Source: Oerskovia flava
GTDB lineage: Bacteria > Actinomycetota > Actinomycetes > Actinomycetales > Cellulomonadaceae
Direction: 5' to 3'
NCBI RefSeq assembly: GCF_026163685.1
Contig: NZ_JAOXSR010000002.1
Span: 330,599 to 394,598, forward strand
DNA length: 64,000 nt
The notes under the pieces are model-generated. The model was not told where the DNA came from. It made no database searches and saw only the letters and a program-made list of their open reading frames with translations. The position numbers and the translations under genes are program-made. Below, one piece after another: positions 1-8,846 of the stretch; within the stretch, counting starts at the first letter, position 1, and each line of letters opens with the position of its first letter.

Positions 1-60
1 CGGGGGGGGGGCGGCGGGGGGGGGGGGGCCCGGCCCGCCGGGCGGCGGGGCCCCCCGACA
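1..60. repeat. G/C homopolymer-rich contig edge
   Basis: The first 60 bases are almost only G and C, with long G runs followed by C-rich blocks that can fold back on the G runs. It looks like a low-quality or hairpin-prone assembly end rather than biology. Bases 61-279 hold no gene I can support; the one minus-strand open frame there is arginine/leucine-rich and has no recognisable family. Confidence 0.5.
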
Positions 61-279
61 CCGCCTGTCTGTTCACCTGGCCGCTTCTTTAAGGCAGAGC
101 GACCCTGGACACCCCGCGCCCTCTGTCCGTCCCTCCCCTGAGCCGGCCAGAAAAAACCTGTCTGACCTGGAAGGGCGCCAATCGTCCTCGGGATCACGTC
201 GGAGGTCGGGTAGCCGCCGTCTCCGTACGAGCGCCGCTGATCTCCAGGCTTTGCTCAGGACAAAATGCACGGCCGTTGC

Positions 280-684
280 TTACGGCTGGTAGAGGTGCAG
301 ACGACGGAGCTCGGTCGCGTGAACGGCGTACACCCACGGACGGCCGCCTTGCGTGCGTAGGCGCCGCCTGATGCGCGTCATGTTCTGCTCAAAGCGCTCC
401 GCTTGCTCGGCTACCCCGAGGTGCCCGTTGGTTAGGCAGAAGACGCGGATCGATGAGTTGAAGAGTGCCTGGCGTTCGAGCGGGTTCGTGCGGATCTTGT
501 TGTCCTTGCAGACGACGACCATCCCATTGTCGTCTGCAAGCTCGATCCACTCGGTGTCAGGGACGGGCCGCGGTCCGAAGACGTCGTCGATCGTCAGCGT
601 GTGGAACCCTGCGTTCCGGAAGACGGCCGGTACCGCATTGGTCCCGAGGCTGCGGTCGACGAGAATGCTAGGCGGCTCGACCAT
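280..684 (-). CDS. PIN-like toxin of a DUF433/PIN toxin-antitoxin pair (VapC45-like)
   Basis: A 134-aa protein with the layout of PIN-like ribonuclease toxins of the kind called VapC45 in mycobacteria. The N-terminus SILVDRSLGT carries the first acidic residue (Asp10). The middle ELADDNGMVVVCKDNKIRTN fits the central strand and acidic cluster of the PIN fold, and an Arg-rich tail follows (QNMTRIRRRLRTQ). The family cleaves RNA with metal ions when not bound by its antitoxin. Its start lies 17 bases inside the end of the upstream antitoxin gene, so the two are translationally coupled in antitoxin-first order. The family call rests on layout and the DUF433 partner, not on a profile search. Confidence 0.72.
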   Translation of the reverse strand: MVEPPSILVDRSLGTNAVPAVFRNAGFHTLTIDDVFGPRPVPDTEWIELADDNGMVVVCKDNKIRTNPLERQALFNSSIRVFCLTNGHLGVAEQAERFEQNMTRIRRRLRTQGGRPWVYAVHATELRRLHLYQP

Positions 685-1318
685 GTGTACGGACTAGCGA
701 CTCGACCGTTGCAAGGTCGACGCCGAACTCCGCAGCCACGTCGAACACCGAGTCTCCTGCTAGGAAGAGATCGACGATGTCAGCCGCGCGGACGCCGCGC
801 TCAGCGAGGATAGGCTTCCCGAATGCGAAACGGGGATCGACGACGACGTCAGCGCCCTCGTATGCGGTGAGGCGCACACGAGCTGGGAGGCCATCCGCGT
901 CCCAGCTGATCGGCTTGAGGCCGCGCTCGATCACGCCTTCAAGGCCACCTTGGCCGTCACGAGCCCGTCGCCACTCGGCGGCCGCAGCGTCGTCGGCGAG
1001 CCTCATGAGGATGTCGACACCGTTGTGGGCAAGCACTCCCTGACGCAGCATCTTGTCACCGAGTTGGCGGCGAACCGCGGCCATCCCGGTTGTGATCGCG
1101 TTGAAGGTGAGCCCGTCTCGTCGAAGCTGATTGTAGAACTGGGCTTCAGCGAGTGCGACGAAGGGGAGGCGCGGAGCGTTCGGCGTCTCAGGTGCCAGCG
1201 TTGTAATGAGGTCACCACGCTGCACCCAGCGACGGAGAGTTTCGGGTGGGAGCCGTAGGTGCGTGGACGCCTCCGCGATGGTGTAGATCGGGACGTCATA
1301 TCGGGGGTCCTGCGCCAT
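668..1318 (-). CDS. Antitoxin with N-terminal HTH and C-terminal DUF433 domain (VapB45-like)
   Basis: A 216-aa protein. Residues about 10-40 (YTIAEASTHLRLPPETLRRW) read as a MerR/excisionase-like helix-turn-helix. Residues about 155-212 are a DUF433 domain (VVVDPRFAFGKPILAERGVR, then DIVDLFLAGDSVFDVAAEFG). DUF433 proteins are antitoxins to PIN-like toxins; the mycobacterial VapB45 has the same HTH plus DUF433 build and a similar length. The DNA-binding part probably represses its own operon and the DUF433 part neutralises the downstream toxin. A GGGAGGG ribosome site lies 6 bases before the ATG. It sits at the edge of an integrase/replication module, so it may act as a maintenance (addiction) module. 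Confidence 0.78.
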   Translation of the reverse strand: MAQDPRYDVPIYTIAEASTHLRLPPETLRRWVQRGDLITTLAPETPNAPRLPFVALAEAQFYNQLRRDGLTFNAITTGMAAVRRQLGDKMLRQGVLAHNGVDILMRLADDAAAAEWRRARDGQGGLEGVIERGLKPISWDADGLPARVRLTAYEGADVVVDPRFAFGKPILAERGVRAADIVDLFLAGDSVFDVAAEFGVDLATVESLVRTHGRAA

Positions 1319-1421
1319 CGCTCGCCCTCCCTGGTCGTGGTCTCAAGCGCCGTACGGCCCATCGTAGGGGTGCATCCGGGCCCAGCTGTACATGCCGTAC
1401 GTCGAACCTAGGCCGTGTTGA

Positions 1422-2456
1422 TCACTTTCGCGTCTCAGGTCGTGTCGACGTGGCGAGGACCGCACGTATCGCCCGCCGGGCCTCTCGCGCAGCCGCACTG
1501 TCGGCGGTGACTCGTCGCCGAGAATCCGCTGCGCGCTCGACCGCCCGGCGCGAAGCTCGATTCGCGCGCTCAGTAGCGTCACGGGCATGACGTTCGGCCG
1601 AGGTGGTGTGCCCGGCAGCACGTGCCTGGTCGAGCGCCCAGATGAGCCAAGCCAACGGCTGAGACGCAGCGCGTCCGAGGGCAGGCCGCCGATTGACGGC
1701 ATGCCAGTTGTCGACGAGTTCAACGACCTCACGTGCGGCTAGGGCGTGGTCTTCGAGGACGGCGGCGACGGCGCCGATGTGGGCGCTGCCAGCCGGTGCG
1801 AGCCAGGGCCAGGCAGCGGCAAGGCGGGCGGCCTCGCGCTGCACGTGGATCGGTCGCGGCGCTCGCGCCGCTGGCCGTGGTCGTCGAGGGCTGTTCGTCC
1901 TCGCGCGTCGCGCGCTTGGTGATGTGAGTTCACTGGACGTACCCGGCTCACTTCGTGAGCGGGTAGGGGTGACAACAACGCCCGCGGGGTGCGTGAGTAC
2001 CCGGACGGTGGCGAACCTACGCACGGTGCGGCCGGTGGCAGTCTGGGCGCGCTCGCGCTCGTTGCGGGTCGTGTGTCGGCCGCGGGCGACGTCGACGAGG
2101 AGGCCGGCGGATCGGGCGTCCGCGAGGCGGCGGAACACGGTGCGCACGCTGACGCCGGTGCGGGTCGCGAGGGTGCTGGCGCTGATCGTGACGTCACGGC
2201 CGGTGTGCGGGTCGGCTACGGCGACGAGCTCGAGCACGACGGCGAGGAACGACGCGCGGCGTGGTGATCGCCACGGCATGGCCGTTGCTGCGCGCTCGAC
2301 GGCCGCGCGCTGCGCATCCCGTGAGGTCCACGCGACGACCCGCGCGTAAGAGCCGGGTGCGACCTCGACCGACCACCAGAGACCGCGCGTGGTGCGCGCG
2401 CGGGTGCGAGGGGCTACCGGGACGGCCGTAGCCGTCCCGGTGTGGTCCTGCCGCAC
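1422..2456 (-). CDS. Replication-initiator-like winged-helix protein of a mobile element
   Basis: A 344-aa basic protein starting with GTG at 2456; the G is shared with the TAG stop of the recombinase gene (TAGTG). Residues about 60-130 contain a winged-helix-like region: DVTISASTLATRTGVSVRTV then FRRLADARSAGLLVDVARGR. This is the layout of plasmid and integrative-element replication or helix-turn-helix proteins in actinobacteria. The middle is a disordered Ser/Pro/Arg linker, and the C-terminal third is helical and rich in Ala and Arg (PLAWLIWALDQARAAG, then alternating Arg/Ala). No catalytic Rep motif is visible, so initiator, accessory replication or transcription-factor roles are all possible. 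Its coupling to the recombinase gene supports a role in the element. Confidence 0.5.
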   Translation of the reverse strand: MRQDHTGTATAVPVAPRTRARTTRGLWWSVEVAPGSYARVVAWTSRDAQRAAVERAATAMPWRSPRRASFLAVVLELVAVADPHTGRDVTISASTLATRTGVSVRTVFRRLADARSAGLLVDVARGRHTTRNERERAQTATGRTVRRFATVRVLTHPAGVVVTPTRSRSEPGTSSELTSPSARRARTNSPRRPRPAARAPRPIHVQREAARLAAAWPWLAPAGSAHIGAVAAVLEDHALAAREVVELVDNWHAVNRRPALGRAASQPLAWLIWALDQARAAGHTTSAERHARDATERANRASRRAVERAADSRRRVTADSAAAREARRAIRAVLATSTRPETRK

Positions 2457-3751
2457 TACCTCGCGCCGACTGGTTGGGCGCTGCGCGTGGTGGCGTGAGC
2501 GAGCCCGACGACGGCCGCCCGCAGGCGATCGTCGGCGACCTCGACGTACCGGCGTGTCGTCTCCGGCTTGGAGTGCCCCAGGAGCTGCTGGACGACGAAC
2601 ACGTCACGTGTCTGCTCGTAGGCGCGTGTCGCGAATCGGTGTCTCAGCGCGTGCATCGTGACGCCGTCCGGCAGGAGCGCGGCGATGATCTTGCCCACCC
2701 ACCGGGGCGAAAGATGCCCACCGCCACGGCTTGGGAACGCGTACCCATCGGGCAGAGCCTTCAGCTCGGCGGCGAGTTCGTCGTGCAGCGGAAGCACGCG
2801 CGGCCGGGCGCCCTTGCCGTGCACGACGATGGACCAGCCTTCGTCGAGCCGAAGCAGATCCCGCGAATGGACCTGGGCGACCTCGCGACGCCGCATGCCG
2901 AGCTCGGCGGCGAGACGGACCATGACGCGTGCACGCGGATCGGCTGTGAGCACCGCGAAGTGCACGGCTGTCTCGGAGGCTGGCCTTGGCATCGGTGCCC
3001 TCGACGCCACGGGGGGAAGGGGGCGAGCGGGGTCGTCGACGATGTGTCCTCGTTCGTGCGCCCAGCGGTAGAAGCTGCGCAGGGCAGACCGGGCGGAGCG
3101 GCGGGTCTCAGCTGCCCAACCGTGGTGCTCCGCGAGCCACCCCACGAGGTCAAGGAATGTGACGTCGAACGGGTCGCGGTGTGCGTGAGCGCGAGCAAGG
3201 CGTCGCACGTAGGACGACTGCGTGCAGATGGTCTCGCGCGAGATTCCACGTGCACGCTGCTCCGCGTTCCACTCGACGATCGCGGCTTCCCATCCGGCCG
3301 GTGTCCAGGCTGGTAGCGGACCTGAGGACCCGAGCGGACGGGCCTGCCGCCGCGCCCGAGGGCGTCCGCCGTTCGCCGCGTCTAGGAATTCCGCCGGGTT
3401 GATCTTCAGGTACCCGGCATGCGTCGCCCAGCCGTAGAACGTGCGTAGTGCCTGCCGGTAGCTGTAGGCGCTCTTGTCGGTTCCGGCACGGGACGCGACC
3501 CACTGCGTCATGTCGTCGAGCACGATCGACCACGGGTCCGCCGCGCCGGTGTCGCGGGCGAACCCGCGCATGTACTTCACACGAGCGGCGATGGTCGAAG
3601 CGGCCCGGCCCTCGCCACGCATCGCCTCCGTCCAGTTGTCCAGGGCCTCTGTCCACGCGACAGACAGTCGGGGTGCGGCGGTCGCCGCTCTCCCGCCTCG
3701 TGGTCGCGCTGCCTCCGAGTGCTCGACGCCACCGTCCCACTGGGCACTCAC
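2456..3751 (-). CDS. Tyrosine recombinase/integrase with two tandem core-binding domains
   Basis: A 431-aa site-specific recombinase. The GTG at 3751 overlaps the TGA of the upstream gene (GTGA), which fixes the start. The C-terminal catalytic domain shows the full set: Arg287 in ELGMRRREV, Lys313 in HGKGARPRV, His367-x-x-Arg370 in HALRHRF, His393 in LGHSKPETT and nucleophile Tyr402 in RRYVEV. The N-terminal half is odd. Residues about 33-120 and about 152-245 both look like the SAM-like core-binding domain, and each ends with a similar segment (ALRTFYGWATHAGYLKINPA versus ALRSFYRWAHERGHIVDDPA). Most family members have one such domain. The rest of the element (unknown gene, winged-helix gene, toxin-antitoxin) flanks it. 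It probably integrates or excises this element, or resolves its dimers. Confidence 0.88.
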   Translation of the reverse strand: MSAQWDGGVEHSEAARPRGGRAATAAPRLSVAWTEALDNWTEAMRGEGRAASTIAARVKYMRGFARDTGAADPWSIVLDDMTQWVASRAGTDKSAYSYRQALRTFYGWATHAGYLKINPAEFLDAANGGRPRARRQARPLGSSGPLPAWTPAGWEAAIVEWNAEQRARGISRETICTQSSYVRRLARAHAHRDPFDVTFLDLVGWLAEHHGWAAETRRSARSALRSFYRWAHERGHIVDDPARPLPPVASRAPMPRPASETAVHFAVLTADPRARVMVRLAAELGMRRREVAQVHSRDLLRLDEGWSIVVHGKGARPRVLPLHDELAAELKALPDGYAFPSRGGGHLSPRWVGKIIAALLPDGVTMHALRHRFATRAYEQTRDVFVVQQLLGHSKPETTRRYVEVADDRLRAAVVGLAHATTRSAQPVGAR

Positions 3752-4431
3752 GCTGCACCGCCGGCCGTACGCGGGTCGACGACGTCGGCTGCACGAGTGA
3801 GCCGGGCCGCGAGGTCGCGGGCGTCCATCGCGGACAGCGTGTCCCGGTCGATCTGGACACCGACGAACGGCCCGGACGATGCGCACGTGTCCGCGTCCAC
3901 GACGGTCTCGACGCCGACCCACAGATCGACGCCGGCCGCGGTTCCGAACGACCGCTCGAACGTGACCAGCACGCGGCCGTCGTCGTCCAGCGGAAGCACG
4001 TCGGTGGCTCGTGCCCACGGTGGCGCCGCGAGGTCGGGCAGCGGCTCGACGAGCGCGAGCGGCAGTCCCCCCGTGTCCCCCGCGTCCCAAGCCGTCGTTC
4101 GGTGGTAGCCGGCCGCGCACAACACGTGGTCCGCGTCGCAGAGCACCACGTCCGGCTGCCCAGTGGTGAGATATCCATCGAGGGGGAGCAACGCGGCGAC
4201 CACGGTGGCGGTCGGGTGCTCGTCGACGATCCGGACAGCCAGCCGTCCGCAGTCGGACACGAGGTGAGCGGCGAGGACACCGCGTCCGGCGTCGCCGCGC
4301 GGGTACGTCGGGCCGGTACGGCGGGAGTCTCGCCCGACGAGTGCGAGGACGTCCGTCACGGCGTGCTCGTAGTCGAGAAGCGCGGTGACGTCGTCGTCGA
4401 AGCTATCGCGCGCGGTAGGCTCGTGGGACAT
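3748..4431 (-). CDS. Unknown acidic protein, first gene of the integrase operon
   Basis: A 227-aa protein I do not recognise. The ATG at 4431 is chosen because AGGAGG lies 8 bases upstream; a TTG-initiated extension to 4449 would place that ribosome site inside the gene. The sequence is Asp/Ala/Val-rich, with no membrane segment, no helix-turn-helix and no clear metal site. It alternates short beta-like stretches (RLAVRIVDEHPTATVVAALL, GRVLVTFERSFGTAAGVDLW) and ends in TAGGAA. Its stop overlaps the recombinase start by 4 bases, so it is co-translated with the integrase and probably belongs to the element. Codon use is as GC-rich as its neighbours. Confidence 0.6.
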   Translation of the reverse strand: MSHEPTARDSFDDDVTALLDYEHAVTDVLALVGRDSRRTGPTYPRGDAGRGVLAAHLVSDCGRLAVRIVDEHPTATVVAALLPLDGYLTTGQPDVVLCDADHVLCAAGYHRTTAWDAGDTGGLPLALVEPLPDLAAPPWARATDVLPLDDDGRVLVTFERSFGTAAGVDLWVGVETVVDADTCASSGPFVGVQIDRDTLSAMDARDLAARLTRAADVVDPRTAGGAA

Positions 4432-4462
4432 GGCAGCGACCTCCTGCAAGGTCTCTCGCCTA

Positions 4463-4494
4463 GGCCCGTCAGGTGTTGAAGCACCTGGCGGGCC
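4463..4494. repeat. Inverted repeat upstream of the integrase operon
   Basis: GGCCCGTCAGGTG at 4463-4475 pairs with CACCTGGCGGGCC at 4482-4494 around a 6-base loop (TTGAAG). The stem is 13 bp with a single T/G position that would be a G-U pair in RNA. It lies 32 bases upstream of the operon start. There is no T-run on either side, so it may be an operator or attenuator as well as a weak terminator. The rest of 4432-4707 has no gene I can support and may include the element's junction with the chromosome. Confidence 0.55.
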
Positions 4495-4707
4495 GCTCTG
4501 TTACGAGGCCGGGTAGGCACTCCCGATAACCTCGACCACAGCGCTAGATCGGCTAGCCACCGAACGCAACGTTTCCGCTGGTCCGCACAGCGCTGAGCGG
4601 TTCAGCACCCCGAAGATGCCGGGCGAGCCGAAGCGGGTCCAGCCGAGCAGGGACCGCGAGCGGCCGCACTGACACGCGCCGCACCGCCCCGCCCACGAGC
4701 CGCGGCC

Positions 4708-5808
4708 TCAGCGCACGCCGGGCGCCCCGGGCAGCAGACCGGTGAGGTCGTAGCGCACCGGTTCCTCGAGCTGGTCGTACGTGCACGACTCGGGAGTGCG
4801 GTCCTCGCGCCAACGGCGGAACTGCGCGGTGTGCCGGAACCTGGAGCCCTCCATGTGGTCGTACGCGACCTCGAGGACCCGCTCGGGCGCCAGCGGCGTG
4901 AACGACAGGTCCTTGCCCGAGCTCCACCGCGAGACCGCACCGGGCATCCGCTCCCCCGCCGGGTTCTGCCAGCCGGACCACGGGTGCGCGTCCGCCGCGG
5001 CGGTGCCCGGATCGACCACGAGCGGCGCCAGCTCGGCGGCCAGCTCGGCGCGACGGGCCGCGCTGAACGCGGCCGCGACACCGACGAACTGCAGCTGCCC
5101 CTGCTCGTCGTGGAGACCGAGCAGCAGCGACCCCACCAGCGGGTTCGCATCGGTCGAGGTCTTGTGCAGCCGGTACCCGGCGAGGACGACGTCGGCGGTC
5201 CGCGCGTGCTTGATCTTCAGCATCGACCGCTTGTTCGGCTGGTAGGCGTCGGCGAGCGGCTTCGCCATCACACCGTCGAGGCCCGCGCCCTCGAAGGTCT
5301 CGAACCACTCCTGCGCGATCCGGGCGTCACGGGTGCGGGGCGTGGCGTGCACCCGGGGACCGACGAGGCCCAGGTCGTCCAGCAGCTCCTGACGGCGGGC
5401 GAGCGGCTCCCCGCTGACGTCGTCGTCCCCGAGCGCGAGCACGTCGAACACGACGAGGGCCGCCGGCGTCTGCTCGGCGAGCAGCCGGACCCGGGAATCG
5501 GCCGGGTGGATCCGCTGGGACAGCGCCTCGAACTCGAGGCGCCCCGCCTGCGCGAGCACGATCTCGGCGTCGACCACGCACCGCTCGGGGAGCTCGGCCA
5601 GCACCGCCGCGACCACGTCGGGGAAGTAGCGCTCCATCGGCTTCGCGCTGCGCGAGTCGAGGCGCACGGCGTCGCCGTCGCGGTAGACGAGACAGCGGAA
5701 GCCGTCCCACTTGGGTTCGTAGACGTACTCACCGGCCGCACCGTCAGGGATGCGGGGCACGGACTTCGCGAGCATCGGCAGCACCGGGGGCATCACAGGC
5801 AGGTCCAT
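4708..5808 (-). CDS. ATP-dependent DNA ligase (LigC/LigD-ligase type)
   Basis: A 366-aa ligase of the small actinobacterial ATP-dependent class, which seals nicks via a lysyl-AMP intermediate. The nucleotidyltransferase motif I is EPKWDGFR, with Lys33 as the adenylated residue. Motif III-like VVFDVLAL, motif IV-like GLDGVMAKPL and motif V-like SMLKIKHARTADVVLAGYR follow in order, then an OB-fold part to about residue 320. Length matches stand-alone LigC proteins (about 350-360 aa); there is no polymerase or nuclease domain as in full LigD. The ATG at 5808 is the first in-frame start that gives the usual short N-terminus ahead of motif I. It is downstream of relA on the same strand after a 53-base gap. 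Confidence 0.88.
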   Translation of the reverse strand: MDLPVMPPVLPMLAKSVPRIPDGAAGEYVYEPKWDGFRCLVYRDGDAVRLDSRSAKPMERYFPDVVAAVLAELPERCVVDAEIVLAQAGRLEFEALSQRIHPADSRVRLLAEQTPAALVVFDVLALGDDDVSGEPLARRQELLDDLGLVGPRVHATPRTRDARIAQEWFETFEGAGLDGVMAKPLADAYQPNKRSMLKIKHARTADVVLAGYRLHKTSTDANPLVGSLLLGLHDEQGQLQFVGVAAAFSAARRAELAAELAPLVVDPGTAAADAHPWSGWQNPAGERMPGAVSRWSSGKDLSFTPLAPERVLEVAYDHMEGSRFRHTAQFRRWREDRTPESCTYDQLEEPVRYDLTGLLPGAPGVR

Positions 5809-5861
5809 GCACCGATGCTGCCACCGCTCGGCGCGGACCACCGTCCGAACCGCCGACGTGC

Positions 5862-8186
5862 TCAGACGGGCAGCTCGGGGGCCTGGTTCGCCTTGGTGCC
5901 CGTGAGCCGGTAGACGTCGAACACGCCGTCGACCTTGCGCACCGCCGACAACACGGTCGCGAGGTGTCCGGGCTCCGCCATCTCGAAGACGAACTTCGAC
6001 AGCGCGACCCGGTCGTTGGACGTCGAGACCGTCGCCGAGAGGATGTTCACGTGGTGGTCTGACAGCACCCGCGTGACGTCCGACAGCAGGCGCGAGCGGT
6101 CGAGCGCCTCGACCTGGATCTGGACGAGGAACCAGGTGTTGCTGCCCGTCGTCCACGCCACGTCGACGATCCGCTCGGGCTGGTGGCGCAGACCCACCAC
6201 GTTGCCGCAGTCGGCGCGGTGGATGCTCACACCCTGCCCGCGCGTGATGAAGCCGATGATCTCGTCGCCAGGGACCGGCGTGCAGCACTTGGCGAGCTTC
6301 ACCCAGATGTCGTCGACACCCTTGACGACCACGCCCGGGTCGCCCGTGCGCACGCGACGCGCCGTCTGGCCGGGCCGTGCGGTCTCCGCGACGTCCTCGA
6401 TCGTGCCGTCGTCACCGCCCATCGAGTGGACCAGCTTCGAGACGACGTTCGCCGCCGAGACCTGCCCCTCGCCGATGGCGGCGTACAGGGAGGACACGTC
6501 CGCGAACCGCATCTCGTTGGCGAGGGCGACGAGCGACTCGTGGGACAGCAGGCGCTGGATCGGCAGGTTCTGCTTGCGCATCGCCTTGGCGATCGCGTCC
6601 TTGCCGTGCTCGACCGCCTCCTCGCGGCGCTCCTTGGAGAACCACTGGCGGATCTTGTTCCGGGCACGAGGGCTCTTGACGAACGCCAACCAGTCACGGC
6701 TCGGCCCCGCCGTCTCGGACTTCGACGTCAGGACGTCGACCACGTCACCGTTGTCCAGCGTCGAGTCGAGCGGCACGAGCCGACCGTTGACGCGGGCGCC
6801 CATCGTGCGGTGGCCGACCTCGGTGTGCACGGCGTAGGCGAAGTCGACGGGCGTCGAGCCCGCGGGCAGCGCGATGACGTCGCCCTTGGGCGTGAAGACG
6901 TAGACCTCTGCGCCGCCGATCTCGAAGCGCAGGGAGTCGAGGAACTCCGCCGGGTCCGCGGTCTCACGCTGCCAGTCGACGAGCTGGCGGAGCCACTGCA
7001 TGTCGCTGTTCCCGGCCCCGGACTTCTCGTCCGTCTTGGGGCCCGTCTTGGCGATCTCCTTGTACTTCCAGTGCGCCGCGACACCGTACTCGGCGCGCCG
7101 GTGCATCTCGTGCGTACGGATCTGGATCTCGACGGGCTTGCCACCCGGCCCGATCACCGTCGTGTGCAACGACTGGTACATGTTGAACTTCGGCATCGCG
7201 ATGTAGTCCTTGAACCGACCCGGGACGGGGTTCCACCGCGCGTGCAGCGCGCCGAGCGCCGCGTAGCAGTCCCGCACCGAGTCGACGAGGACCCGGGTAC
7301 CGACCAGGTCGTAGATCTCCGCGAAGTCGTGGCCGCGGACGATCATCTTCTGGTAGATCGAGTAATAGTGCTTGGGGCGACCCGAGACGGTCGCTTTGAT
7401 CTTCGCGGAGCGCAGGTCTGCCGTGACCTGCTCGCGGACGACGGCGAGGTACTCCTCGCGCGCTGGCGCCCGCTCCGCGACGAGGTGCACGATCTCGTCG
7501 TAGACCTTGGGGTACAAGGCCTGGAAGGACAGGTCCTCCAGCTCCCACTTGATCGTGTTCATCCCGAGCCGGTGCGCGAGCGGAGCGTAGATCTCCAGGG
7601 TCTCGCGCGCCTTGCGCTCGGCGGACGCCGACGACACGTACTTCCAGGTGCGGGCGTTGTGCAGGCGGTCGGCGAGCTTGATCACGAGCACACGGATGTC
7701 GCGCGCCATCGCCACGACCATCTTGCGCACCGTCTCGGCCTGCGCCGCGTCGCCATAGGTGACCTTGTCGAGCTTGGTGACACCGTCGACGAGCATCGCG
7801 ATCTCGTCGCCGAAGTCTCTCCGCAGCTGGTCCAGCGAGTACTCGGTGTCCTCCACGGTGTCGTGGAGCAGGGAGGCCGCGAGGGTGGACCCGTCGAACC
7901 CGAGCTCCGCGAGGATGGTCGAGACGGCGACGGGATGCGTGATGTACGGGTCACCGCTCTTGCGCGTCTGGCCCCGGTGGGCGCGCTCCGCGGTCTCGTA
8001 GGCGCGCTCGATCACCGACAGGTCGGACTTCGGGTGGTTGGTTCGCACGGCCTGCAGCAACGGTTCCAGAGCGGGCGTACCGCTCGCCCCCCGCACGCCG
8101 AACCGCACCAGGCGCGAACGCACGCGAGCACCCGACGACGGCACGGCGTCGTTCGCGGGGCGCGACGTGCGCGTGTCCTCGCTCAT
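5862..8186 (-). CDS. relA: Bifunctional (p)ppGpp synthetase/hydrolase RelA/SpoT family
   Basis: A 774-aa Rel protein of full length. The hydrolase domain has the His108-Asp109 pair in [10 protein letters not shown] and further HD-site residues in KLADRLHN. The synthetase domain has [12 protein letters not shown], the [19 protein letters not shown] segment and the [20 protein letters not shown] segment. Then come the TGS domain ([20 protein letters not shown]), a Cys-bearing zinc-finger-like part ([16 protein letters not shown]) and a C-terminal ACT domain. It makes and destroys the alarmone (p)ppGpp on starvation, at the ribosome. GGAGG precedes the ATG by 7 bases. It stands in the order secD-secF-apt-relA, conserved in actinobacteria. 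Confidence 0.97.
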   Translation of the reverse strand: MSEDTRTSRPANDAVPSSGARVRSRLVRFGVRGASGTPALEPLLQAVRTNHPKSDLSVIERAYETAERAHRGQTRKSGDPYITHPVAVSTILAELGFDGSTLAASLLHDTVEDTEYSLDQLRRDFGDEIAMLVDGVTKLDKVTYGDAAQAETVRKMVVAMARDIRVLVIKLADRLHNARTWKYVSSASAERKARETLEIYAPLAHRLGMNTIKWELEDLSFQALYPKVYDEIVHLVAERAPAREEYLAVVREQVTADLRSAKIKATVSGRPKHYYSIYQKMIVRGHDFAEIYDLVGTRVLVDSVRDCYAALGALHARWNPVPGRFKDYIAMPKFNMYQSLHTTVIGPGGKPVEIQIRTHEMHRRAEYGVAAHWKYKEIAKTGPKTDEKSGAGNSDMQWLRQLVDWQRETADPAEFLDSLRFEIGGAEVYVFTPKGDVIALPAGSTPVDFAYAVHTEVGHRTMGARVNGRLVPLDSTLDNGDVVDVLTSKSETAGPSRDWLAFVKSPRARNKIRQWFSKERREEAVEHGKDAIAKAMRKQNLPIQRLLSHESLVALANEMRFADVSSLYAAIGEGQVSAANVVSKLVHSMGGDDGTIEDVAETARPGQTARRVRTGDPGVVVKGVDDIWVKLAKCCTPVPGDEIIGFITRGQGVSIHRADCGNVVGLRHQPERIVDVAWTTGSNTWFLVQIQVEALDRSRLLSDVTRVLSDHHVNILSATVSTSNDRVALSKFVFEMAEPGHLATVLSAVRKVDGVFDVYRLTGTKANQAPELPV

Positions 8187-8273
8187 CCGCGCCTCCTTCC
8201 GTGCGGTCGCTCACCTGCTCCTACGGCCCGGGCTCGCCGAACCCGACGACGGACGCCGTCCGGAGTGGCAATC

Positions 8274-8846
8274 CTACGACCCCGTCCGCAGGAGCGCGTC
8301 CACCGACCGGCCGCCGAGTCGTTCGCGTCCCCCGAGACCGTCGATCTCGAGGAGGAACGCCAGCGCCACGACCTCGCCGCCGCACCGCTCGACCAGCTGC
8401 GCGCCAGCGGCCGCCGTGCCGCCGGTGGCCAGGACGTCGTCCACCAGGAGAACACGCGCACCGGGGGTGAGTGTTCCCGCGCGCAGCTCGATCGTCGCCG
8501 TGCCGTACTCGAGGTCGTAGGTGATGGCCTGCGTCGGTGGCGGGAGCTTGCCTGCCTTCCGCACCGGGACGAACCCGACGCCGAGGTGGCTCGCCAACGG
8601 CGAGCCCACGAGGAACCCGCGGGCCTCCATGCCGGCGACGAGGTCGATCTCGTCCCCGACACGCTCCGCGAGGGCCGTGATGACGTCGCGGAACGCCACC
8701 GGGTCGGCCAGCAGCGGCGTGATGTCGCGGAACGTGACACCGGGACTCGGGTAGTCCTGCACGGGGCGGACGAGGTCGAGCACCTCGCGCTCACGCTCCG
8801 GGGAGAGCCCGGCCAGGCCGGTGCCCCGGAGACCGGGAGCGCTCAC
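8274..8846 (-). CDS. apt: Adenine phosphoribosyltransferase
   Basis: A 190-aa purine salvage enzyme: adenine plus PRPP gives AMP and pyrophosphate. The PRPP-binding loop is VLLVDDVLATGGT, and the adenine-side segment AGMEARGFLVGSPLA is typical of Apt. The GTG start overlaps the secF stop (GTGA), so it is co-translated with the secDF genes. Length is normal for the family. It sits between secF and relA, the conserved actinobacterial order. Confidence 0.95.
   Translation of the reverse strand: MSAPGLRGTGLAGLSPEREREVLDLVRPVQDYPSPGVTFRDITPLLADPVAFRDVITALAERVGDEIDLVAGMEARGFLVGSPLASHLGVGFVPVRKAGKLPPPTQAITYDLEYGTATIELRAGTLTPGARVLLVDDVLATGGTAAAGAQLVERCGGEVVALAFLLEIDGLGGRERLGGRSVDALLRTGS

Noticed and set aside
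73-270. Minus-strand 65-aa open frame near the window edge
   Set aside because: Arg/Leu-rich, no ribosome site, no family; part of the low-complexity edge.
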